Source: Patiria pectinifera
Taxonomy: Eukaryota; Echinodermata; Asteroidea; Valvatida; Asterinidae
Assembly (NCBI GenBank): GCA_029964075.1
Contig: CM057133.1
Coordinates: 17,570,699-17,634,698 of the forward strand
Length of the DNA stretch: 64,000 nt
Reading direction: 5' to 3'
Position 1 is the stretch's first letter. Each line of letters starts with the position of its first letter. Positions 57,701-64,000 of this stretch are shown here, in pieces. The position numbers were made by a program, and so were the translations under genes. The notes beneath the pieces are model-generated. The model did not search any database and was not told where the DNA came from. It worked only from the letters and a program-made list of their open reading frames with translations.

Positions 57701-60375
57701 GCAAGATTCAGCCCCAAAATAACTCAAAAGTCCTGAGAATAAACAATGGATTCTGAAACCCTACCTTCCAGTTATCTGTGGTTTGTTTTTGATTATCATT
57801 TGTTTTGGGGTTTTTTGGTGGATGGGTTTTGTTTTGGATTTGGGTTTGGTTTTTGGTTAATTGGTTTGGGGTGGGTTTTGGATTAGGTTTAGGGTTGGAT
57901 TTGGGGTTGGGTTGGGTTTTGGGTTGGGTTAGGAATTAGGCTTTTGGGGGTTGGGTTTGGGTTTGGAGTTGAGTTTTGGGTTGGTTTTGGGTTGGGTTTT
58001 TGGTGTGGTTTTTGGTTCGGTTTGGGCTGGGTTTTGGATTAGGTTTACGGTTGGAATTGGGGTTGGGTTTGGGTTTGTGTTGGGTTTTGAGTTTGGTATT
58101 GGGTTTTGGGTTGGGTTTTGGGTTTGGTTTGGTTAGGGTTTGGGTAGGGTTTTGGGTTAAGACTTGGGTTGGGTTTTGGGTTGGGTTTTGGGTTGGGTTT
58201 CGGGTTGGGTTTTGGGTTCGGTTCTGGGTTGAGTTTTGGGTTGGGTTTTGGGTTGGTTTTGGGTTTGGTATTGGGTTGGGTTTTGGGTTGGTTTTGGGGT
58301 TTGGTATTGGGTTGGGTTTTGGGTTGGGTTTTGCATTGGTTCTGGGTTGAGTTTTGGGTTGGGTTTTGGGTTGGTTTTGGGTTTGGTATTGGGTTGGGTT
58401 TTGGGTTGGGTTTTGGGTTGGGTTTTGGGTTGGGTTTTGGGTTGAGTTTTGGGTTGGGTTTTGGGTTGCGTTTTGGGTTGAGTTTTGGGTAGGGTTTTGG
58501 GTTGGGTTTCGGGTTGCGTTTTGGGTTGAGTTTTGGGTTGGGTTTTGGGTTGGGTTTTGGGTTGGTTTTGGGTAGGGTTTTGGGTTGAGTTTTGGGTTGG
58601 GTTTGGGTTGGGTTTTGGGTTGGGTTTTGGGTTGAGTTTTGGGTTGGGTTTTGGGTTGGGTTTTGGGTTGGGTTTTGGGTTGGGTTTGGGTTGGGTTTTG
58701 GGTTGGGTTTTGGGTTGAGTTTTGGGTTGGGTTTTGGGTTGGGTTTTGGGTTGAGATTTGGGTTGGGTTTGGTATTGGTTTGGGTTTTTGGTTGGGTTTT
58801 GGGTTTGGTTTTGGGTTGAGTTTTGGGTTGGTTTTGGGTTTGGTTTTGGGTTTGGTTTTGGGTTTGGTTTCTGGTTTGGTTTTGGGTTAGGTATTGGGTT
58901 GGGTTTTGGGTTGGGTTGGGTTTTGGGTTGGGTTTTGGGTTGGGTTTTGGGTTGGGTTTTGGGTTGGGTTTTGGGTCGAGTTTTGGGTTGGTTTTGGATT
59001 TGGTATTGGTTTGGGTTTTAGGTTGGGTTTCGGATTGGGTTTTGGGTTGGGTTCTTGGTTGGGTTTTTTGGTTGGGTTTTGGGTTGGTTTGGGTTGTGGG
59101 TTGGTTTATGGTTGGGGTGGGTTCCTTTTGTTTTTAACTTACCAGCAGCGCCAGCTAATGTTGGCTGCGTTAAATCCTTTGGAATCTTTCTGTAAACATC
59201 AAGCCTGTTTTAACAAACCAAAACACACAAAGTTAAAGTTAGTACATGTGTATGTATTTCATGATGTGAACTTTACATGGAAAGCTAATAATAATTCACA
59301 CGTGAAAATCATGCTCTGAAAATTGACCAAAAGAAGCCTAAGTTGATAGCGTGCTATGTACCACATGACTAACATTACTGCACATATCTTGCCTCCATTT
59401 ACAACATTTTCATAAACTTTATGAATTGTTACACACAGTTTTTGTTAAGTATGTTATTTATTGATTTTTTTTCATAATTAAAATGTGGTAGCCTTACATG
59501 TAGTTACATTTTATGGGAAACTTAGGGGGCTCGTTTTTGGTCAATTTTCCGGGGACGGACAGACAGATAGACAGCACGACCTACCGACCGACCACCAAGT
59601 GACATGTACAGAGCTTAAAAATGTAGCCTGGGATTATGATGAGTAAGATATTTCTTATAAGTTATATTATAATCTACGAAGTGGCTATCGTTACGGCAGC
59701 CATTGTTTAGCGCCCTCTACGATACTTTTTTGATACGCACGCAGGTATAACCGTATATAATTATTTGTTTCCCCATGTTTTAGCGAGCAGTGCGACAGCT
59801 CAGCCTCAGTCGATAGGGGGTAGGATTTTGCACCGCGAGTTTGTGGGTTCGCATCTCAGTTTTGCACTCAAATGTTTTTCCTTTTCTACCTGAGGCTAGG
59901 CTTTGGGGGATTTTTTTTAAAAGGGAAATAAAGTCCAAATTTCATAACGTTCAAATTCACTTTTTTTCCTTCTAATTTTATATTTTCTTCTCATGTTTTT
60001 ATAAAAGTTGCAGTACTAACGTAACGATAGAAAATGGGAAATGCGTTACGGCTGCCGTATCGATAGCCTGCACTGCATATATACTTATACTAACTTAGAG
60101 CTATAAACACATCTATTCTAAGCTTCATAAATACGTACAAAAAATAAACACCAGAAAAGGCAGCACTTTCTGATTAGCCTATAATTTATAAAGATGGTGA
60201 GTATGCTTCCAAAGTAAAAAACCCTACAAACTAAGCCTAAATGTGAAAATCAAAATTTGACAAAGTTCGACATGTTCGACATGTTTTTAGAATACTAAAG
60301 TAAATAACCACATTGACGAGACATGTCCGGAAACTGGGCGCAATGCCTTTCTCACCTTCTAACGTCAAATCCCAT
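42787..60375 (-). CDS. ERGIC1: ERGIC1, ER-Golgi intermediate compartment protein 1 (10 exons, complete)
   Basis: ERGIC1 (ERGIC-32, Erv41-related) cycles between ER and Golgi in COPII/COPI carriers and helps cargo transport and receptor recycling. Exons on the minus strand: 60375-60356, 59204-59143, 57305-57233, 53302-53214, 52175-52051, 51305-51198, 47862-47796, 46152-46052, 44522-44400 and 42894-42787. All have GT-AG borders and matching phases. The joined product is 291 residues (human protein about 290). The N-terminus MGFDVRRLDVYRKIPKDLTQ and the first helix (about 28-46) match the family. The lumenal part has LYVDNPG, GLDIQDDMGRHEVG, VPGNFHVSTHA, HDYYIKIVPTVYED and ISYQYTFAYK. Then come PAIWFRYDISPITVKY, a second helix (about 253-276) and the cytosolic tail ending LGKLH (human LGKMH). 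The segment 160-185 is the least conserved. The 17.6-kb length comes from repeat-laden introns. Confidence 0.96.
44707..45230 (+). mobile_element. TTAA-flanked MITE family A, copy 3
   Basis: TTAA at both ends, 524 bp, starting TTAAAGGGAATGTACAACAT. The central hairpin (45047-45061 with 45062-45076) reads TCCAACGCTGGTCGG, differing from copies 1 and 4 by a paired G:C to C:G exchange. It lies in ERGIC1 intron 9, between exon 9 and exon 10... specifically in the intron separating 44522 and 46052 (intron 8). Confidence 0.75.
46740..46950 (+). repeat. dispersed repeat containing ATGCTAATGCAAAT, copy 2
   Basis: Second copy of the repeat at 4185-4440, sharing TTTATGCTAATGCAAAT and ATTCATGAGCAAAA. 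It lies in ERGIC1 intron 7. Confidence 0.45.
47345..47531 (+). mobile_element. pogo/Tigger-like MITE, copy 2
   Basis: CAGTCGAATCTCGTTAGTAC on the left is inverted as GTATTAACAAGACTCCACTG on the right, with TA directly outside both ends. At 187 bp it is too short to encode anything. It lies in ERGIC1 intron 7 and is better preserved than the copy at 7358-7561. Confidence 0.7.
47540..47780 (-). repeat. tRNA-derived SINE
   Basis: On the minus strand there is GTGGCCTCTTGGTTTAGGAT (A-box-like), then GTGGGTTCATGTCTGG (B-box-like), then GTGCCCTTGGGCAAGGCACT, then a TTATTATTA tail. The order and motifs match tRNA-derived SINEs of marine invertebrates. It ends next to ERGIC1 exon 7. Confidence 0.6.
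47893..48373. mobile_element. mariner-type palindromic MITE family C, copy 2
   Basis: Flanked by TA; ends CAGAGTGAGG and TTTACTCGCCCTG. The interior matches copy 1 at 23866-24366, for example TTCTGTCCACGAATCACAAA and its inverted partner. It lies in ERGIC1 intron 6, 30 bp upstream of exon 7. Confidence 0.7.
48440..49001. repeat. GTACTTGTACTCATAC-type array with a 50-bp duplication
   Basis: Dense GTACT/CATACTCATGAC repeats enclose a direct duplication: AAGGCACATGGGAATGCTGG appears at about 48833 and 48976 with matching flanks (AGTACTCAACC). It resembles the array at 13020-13625. Confidence 0.6.
49095..49245 (+). repeat. 69-bp tandem duplication
   Basis: ACTTGCGCAATAAATTATGG occurs at 49142 and 49211 within two imperfect 69-bp units, each containing TTTCACG(A/T)AAGTCG and AGTGCG. 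Confidence 0.65.
49650..49846 (+). mobile_element. TTAA MITE family B, copy 2 (right part)
   Basis: Matches the right part of 17844-18362, including AGAAAGAATAATTTCACAGG and GGGAGTTTAGTCCCCTTACT, and ends TGATGGACTGTAGCTTTAA with the TTAA. The left part is lost or too diverged to follow. Confidence 0.6.
50313..50640. mobile_element. mariner-type MITE family C, copy 3 (broken)
   Basis: The left arm is intact (ACCCAAATGTCGGGACCATT), the centre present (ACGGATGTGTGTGAATTG), but the right arm stops after GGACAGAACTTAAAAATGG. It is truncated relative to the copies at 23866 and 47893. Confidence 0.6.
50865..51055 (+). repeat. 61-bp tandem repeat, three copies
   Basis: CTATCAGCTTCGGGCGGGAA starts at 50906, 50967 and 51028, an exact 61-bp period. 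Units also share CTGCTACA and ATTGCTAA. The array lies in ERGIC1 intron 6, 140 bp downstream of exon 6 in the gene's direction. Confidence 0.8.
52649..53173 (-). mobile_element. TTAA-flanked MITE family A, copy 4 (inverted)
   Basis: Reverse orientation relative to the other copies; TTAA at both ends, 525 bp. The central hairpin (52811-52826 with 52827-52842) is a perfect 16+16 palindrome, TTCCAACGGTGGTCGG and its complement. It occupies about half of ERGIC1 intron 4. Confidence 0.75.
53303..55249. other. ERGIC1 intron 3, exon-4-proximal part
   Basis: No gene. From 53400 to 53680 short phrases such as GGATTCAGGA and ATTTTGATGGATT recur irregularly. A T-rich stretch rich in TTTGTTTGT spans 53800-54010. 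Confidence 0.35.
55250..55935 (+). repeat. ~175-bp tandem repeat, four diverged copies
   Basis: AGGACCATCTGTGGGTGGT-type anchors occur near 55311, 55491, 55662 and 55830. Each unit also has TTTAATGTGACGTAACCTGA, GTACCAAGTxTxxAATCGATCGG and AAACGTGTACAAAAC. Lies in ERGIC1 intron 3. Confidence 0.75.
56140..56950 (+). repeat. diverged repeat block dense in TGACGTCA
   Basis: Two related halves, about 56140-56340 and 56690-56935, share GTGAGATA(C/T)GGCAAAAGTCTT, GATGACGTCATGATGACGTC and GATATAGGG. The block holds eleven perfect TGACGTCA octamers; two more lie in the preceding array. The octamer is the palindromic CRE/ATF site. Lies in ERGIC1 intron 3. Confidence 0.7.
57826..59120 (+). repeat. TTTTGGGTTGGG satellite
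   Basis: About 1.3 kb of 10- to 12-bp units, mostly TTTTGGGTTGGG, with variants TTTTGGGTTGAG and TTTTGGGTTTGGT. The left end is more diverged. All G is on the plus strand, the template strand of ERGIC1. The GGG-TT-GGG-TTTT spacing fits the G-quadruplex rule. Lies in ERGIC1 intron 2, ending about 20 bp from exon 2. Confidence 0.9.
59780..59905 (+). repeat. tRNA-like SINE head
   Basis: ACAGCTCAGCCTCAGTCGAT resembles an A-box region and GTGGGTTCGCATCTCAG a B-box 45 bases later, followed by ACCTGAGGCTAGGCTTTGG. No cloverleaf with a paired acceptor stem was found, so a SINE or tRNA relic is likelier. Lies in ERGIC1 intron 1. Confidence 0.35.
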
Positions 60376-60724
60376 GATTGTCTCTCTTTATCAAGAAACG
60401 TTATAGATGGCAGTTAAAACACAACCAGATACCAAGCTGCAAAGTAAATTTGTTGATCTGGAAAAGCTCTTGTAAACACGGAAAATAAATACCAAGGATC
60501 TGGACGAACAGACGGTATTAAAGTTCATTCACGTGTGTAATGGGTCTGAACTTCGACCCGCATACAAATACGTGCATAAACTCTACATGTAGAGCACGAA
60601 AACGGAACCAGACTACATGGCTACGTTTCGACAACCACATGGTGGCTTGTGATTGGCCGACTCAAATGCAATATACATGTAATGTGCAGCTGAACTCGGA
60701 CGCTGCAGAAAACAGAATCATTAG

Positions 60725-60771
60725 CCCCCGCCCCCCCCCCCCATTGCAATTGGGGGGGGGGGGGGGGGGGG
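60725..60771. repeat. poly-C / poly-G inverted pair
   Basis: Some 17 C (one G interruption) are followed by ATTGCAATT and then about 20 G. The two runs can pair as a hairpin with a very short loop. Run length in assemblies is uncertain. Confidence 0.7.
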
Positions 60772-61472
60772 CTCAAAGCTATCACCCAGTCTGTACATGC
60801 TGTATGTGCCCTTCCGACATACAAATGTGTGGCTTAAATTCAACGCATGAAGACGCATAAGCACCGGTGGTTTAAGACATTTTCCGGGGGGGGGGGGGGG
60901 TGTCGGCCGGTACTCCTTACTGTTGGGGCGTCAGACCCGTGAAGATCCCTCTGTCAGCTTGAACTTCGTTTGAAAATAAAGACGTTTAGTACGTTAGTTG
61001 AAAGTTGAAACGCAAACTTTGCCTCGAGCAATTTCACTTTCACACTTTTAAAGTTTGCCTAGTCTCAATCGGATTTAAATTGAATTTTTTCTCTTTTCAA
61101 ATAACTGGGAGTATCTCCAGGAGTTAAATTATCAATCAGCTGTGGTGAATTTCTGGATGACGAGGAGATAGCTCCATGCTTCAAGCCACCTGCATCATTT
61201 CGCGGCGAACCACTGCAGGAGCCTTGGTAGGCCTACATGTAGTATGGAATATCCGCTTGCGGACATAGCGTGGGCTCCGTCCATTGACGGATGCGATACT
61301 CGACTAAAAGTAAGGAGCCCTGGGGAAACATGGGAATCGAAATAAGACGTAAACTTTTACTAACATTTAATAATGTTTTCTAATGTTTCGGATTAAAAAT
61401 ATATATAAGAGGTTACACAAACACACACAAGTGCAAAACCCAGTCGGAGTTCTACCGGCGGTCGTATAGGCC

Positions 61473-61649
61473 TATAGACCTTTATCATACTTCCACCATT
61501 TTAGTCATGTTCCCTGTATACAATAACAGTACTGAATGATAATGTTTTGTGCAAAAAGGAACCAGACTATTTTTCCTTCCAGCCTCGCTTTGGCTACATT
61601 GATCTGAATGGGGAAAAAATCAAATGGCTGCAACATGATAATGGTCTTC
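61473..61649 (+). mobile_element. small MITE family E, copy 2
   Basis: Inverted relative to 32200-32377; ends ATAGACCTTTATCAT and ATGATAATGGTCT. The interior shares CAGTACTGAATGATAATGTT and TTCCAGCCTCGCTTTGG with that copy. Confidence 0.6.
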
Positions 61650-62914
61650 TATTAGAGTAGACATTGCTCCGATTTTACATGAAATTTGGACTCCCATATA
61701 ATGAAATCTGTTGTCTTTTTTATTATCCGTTTTTATTTAAGCAGTGTAGCCTTTATTTGAACTGCTATTCTTTAGAGCCCTGAATACACATCGTAAGTTA
61801 CTAAATGAAGTGATTTCCTTGGTAATTGTCTTCACGATTTTCTTGGTAAGAGTTGCTTTCAGCAAATCAGAGTTCAGACCAGATAATTCCACCCCAACTA
61901 TAGTCCTCAGGCCTGGATCCGGGGGGGGGGGGAATCAAAATTATGATCTTGATGATTTTGTTAAATTGATTTTCCTCAGTTTTGATCATCAAAATGCAAT
62001 AATGATGTCTGAGGGATTGAATAATGTGCCTATGGGCCTAATCCACGAGTCGGCCATATTGAATTCAAACTTAGGTAAAATCTTAAATTTTCTGTTTTAC
62101 ACTGTGCAATGAGAATATACATGCATGTACTTAAAATTTGATTTTATCAATTTTTAATGTTCAAATCGTGTTTTATTGTATCATTACCCCAACTGGGACC
62201 CATGTGAGATCAATTCTGATAAAAAGGACCGAATGGGCCACCCAGTATATAGAATAAATAAATAAATATATAAATTTGACAATAGTAGTAATAAAATACA
62301 TTATCTCAGACACAGTGCTACAAACCGTCAAGTCATAACCCCCCCCCCCCCACCGGTACCTCCCATTGTTCCGGTACATGATAAGGCAGTGTGCGCACGT
62401 GTGTTCACCGTCGATCGCGGACGTCCTATTGTCCCTCTTTTGTTTGTACTCTAACTTTTTAGGAAGACTCCCATATGTTTTGTACACGACCCCAATCGCG
62501 GACGTATGTCGGGAATCGAGGACGATATTGTTCTCTTTTGTTCTCTGGTATTTTTCGTCCACGGTTTGAAAAGATGCACGCGTACACTATTTGATTTTAT
62601 GGAGGCCAAGTGTTCGGAGAAAAAAAACTGTCTATAGGCCTACATTTCAGCATTGGTTTGATTATTAAAAAAGATAAACTGACGGGCCTGAACCCCCTGG
62701 CCCCTCCATTTTTTTTTTTATAGATTTTATTTGCATATGATAACATGAATATGGTAGAGTATAACCGTGTGATGGACTCTTACCCTCACACTTGACCTAT
62801 CATAATTGTCTATAATATGAAAGGTGGACTCGTATGCCGGACTCAGGTCACTGCCTTGTTGGTTGCATGGTACAGGCGTACAGCTACAGAGCTCAGTGAG
62901 CATCGTCTGTGATC

Positions 62915-64000
62915 ATGGACGTTAACGGTCAAGTCAAAGCATTACTGCCCGAGGTGATCAACGGGAAAACCTTAAAGGAGCTGGAGGAAGAGACGACGGC
63001 TAACGACAAGAAATATGCCCACTTTGTGAAGGGTGTCAAACTGCCCTACGTCGTACCTCTGTCTACTATTGAAGCCCTCAAAACATTTGAGGTTCGCGAT
63101 GACGATGTCTGTGTCGTCACGTACCCGAGGTCAGGTGAGCTACACGCATTGTACTCTGCTTTCCGTTGGTTCTTCCGTGTCCCAGTGTGCCAGCCTATTG
63201 TCGTTTTTATGTACCTACCTGACTGACTGACCGTAGTCTGACCATTTCCTCAGTGGTCGGACTGTTCGACTTGCTCGATTAGCCACGGTCACTTGTGAAA
63301 TTGCTTAATCCTCGATCTTGGCCCCGCCTCCAACATAGACTCACGACTATACCTACAGGCATGTGGGCCTTATGCACAAGTTGGCCAGTTTTGACGTGTT
63401 CCCTGAATGTATTTCACAAATTGTCAACTGTTGAATGGGATGGTGCCAGACTATTTATTCACTGAATAAATAGTCTGGCACCATCCCATTCAACAGTGAG
63501 GCTACAGTGTAGCCTCACTTTCATGTTTTAAAAATGTGGCTTAAAACATTAGAGTATGTTTCATCACAAAATTCATCAGAGCAGACTGGTTTTAATTTGT
63601 ACCGTCATTGCTTTCATTTCTCTAAACAATTTCCAAAAGAAAGAAAGATGTTACCTCACTCTCAAACCAATATGGCCGACTCGTGAATAAGGCCCATAGA
63701 CCCCCTTGACCAAAATGTGTATGGGACCAGCTTTATTAGACTCGCCTATAGTCTTAATTGGCATCTTTTTTTGGTTTTTACTCGTGAGATTAGTTTTCCG
63801 GGTTACCCTTAGCATGCTAAGCTTCATGCGGAAAGATAGGCCTACCGTTCGTTTCACAACATCATTGGCTTTAAGTCCAGTTCTAATGTGCACACCCGTG
63901 TTAATTTCCGTTCGATGACAGTGTAGGCCCATATTACGAAGTGAGGGGTTAAGCATACAATAATTCAACCTTTATATAATTGTTTGTTTACAGGAACCCA
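62915..64000 (+). CDS. cytosolic sulfotransferase, exon 1 and start of exon 2 (partial)
   Basis: Cytosolic SULT enzymes move the sulfonate of PAPS onto hydroxyl or amine groups of small molecules. Exon 1 (62915-63134) encodes 73 residues, ending DDVCVVTYPRS plus one base, with donor GTGAGC. The window ends seven bases into exon 2 (63994-64000) after acceptor TTTACAG. Joined, the reading is YPRSGT, the start of the PAPS 5'-phosphosulfate loop (YPKSGTxW in most SULTs). Splice phase and motif therefore confirm each other. The region before the loop (KGVKLPYVVP, then FEVRDDDV) matches the SULT N-terminal sheet. The ATG is the first in frame after GTGATC. The acceptor-binding and dimer regions lie beyond the right edge, so substrate class cannot be given. 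Confidence 0.9.
63135..63993 (+). other. sulfotransferase intron 1
   Basis: Bounded by a GTGAGC donor and a TTTACAG acceptor. Apart from the double hairpin there is no recognisable feature and no second gene. Confidence 0.75.
63427..63520. repeat. 71-bp perfect hairpin plus a second adjoining hairpin
   Basis: 63427-63461 and 63463-63497 are exact reverse complements of 35 bases around a single C at 63462; the arm starts ACTGTTGAATGGGATGG. Overlapping its edge, AGTGAGGCTAC at about 63495 pairs with GTAGCCTCACT ending at about 63519. It lies in intron 1 of the sulfotransferase gene. Confidence 0.85.

Larger units (their letters stand above)
60376..62914. other. intergenic space between ERGIC1 and the sulfotransferase
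   Basis: The two genes diverge from this 2.5-kb interval, so it should contain both promoters; no TATA or initiator could be fixed. It holds a C-run/G-run pair (60725-60771), a G run at 60889-60901, a MITE (61473-61649), G and C runs near 61920 and 62340, and the sequence TATAATATG at 62811, about 100 bp before the sulfotransferase ATG. Confidence 0.4.

Noticed and set aside
57951..59319. Several overlapping plus-strand frames encoding repeating GWVLG or GLGFG peptides
   Set aside because: They are translations of the TTTTGGGTTGGG satellite, open only because the unit lacks stops, and they lie in an ERGIC1 intron.
59780..59905. Possible functional tRNA gene
   Set aside because: A- and B-box-like motifs are present but no paired acceptor or anticodon stem could be drawn.
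61810..62112. 100-codon frame with a signal-peptide-like start
   Set aside because: It runs through a G homopolymer and shows no family resemblance.

Overview
The window looks like nuclear DNA of a marine invertebrate deuterostome, most likely an echinoderm. The support is split genes with GT-AG introns, an intron-free Toll-like receptor of the Toll/P-type layout, an AT-rich background with frequent short motifs (TACATGTA, TACCGGTA, TAGGCCTA) and many small non-autonomous DNA transposons and tRNA-derived SINEs. Hemichordate or amphioxus origin cannot be excluded by eye. No bacterial features, CRISPR arrays or transposase genes were seen.

Layout. (1) 304-12320, minus strand: haspin, the histone H3 Thr3 mitotic kinase, six exons visible, C-lobe lost beyond the left edge. 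Its 7.3 kb first intron holds, on the plus strand, a complete intron-free Toll-like receptor (7941-11042). (2) 12.4-17.5 kb: no gene, but two adjacent fold-back elements whose inverted arms are both made of 16-bp tandem units, plus TACTCG-rich arrays. (3) 17531-21584, plus: a four-exon short-chain dehydrogenase of the C-factor-like group, 263 residues, with the full catalytic set. (4) 21.6-29.4 kb: gene-poor, repeats, paired RFX-type X-boxes and one unrecognised open stretch (28572-28913, minus). (5) 29429-31015, plus: a single-exon class A GPCR of 528 residues with a very long third intracellular loop. (6) 31-42.7 kb: no recognised gene, many palindromic repeats. (7) 42787-60375, minus: complete ERGIC1, ten exons, 291 residues, all splice phases consistent. 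Its introns carry a G-rich TTTTGGGTTGGG satellite, a cluster of 13 TGACGTCA octamers and several transposons. (8) 62915 to the right edge, plus: first exon of a cytosolic sulfotransferase and the first 7 bases of exon 2.

The genes belong to unrelated pathways (mitosis, innate immunity, redox metabolism, signalling, ER-Golgi traffic, sulfonation), so there is no evidence of an operon-like system. The unusual content is structural: a nested immune receptor, a set of TTAA-flanked ~520-bp elements with a central hairpin that shows a compensatory base change and shares its stem base with a second TTAA-flanked family, mirrored fold-back elements, and regulatory-motif-dense introns in ERGIC1. Gene identities rest on recognised family motifs and on splice-phase continuity worked out by hand; no database search was run.
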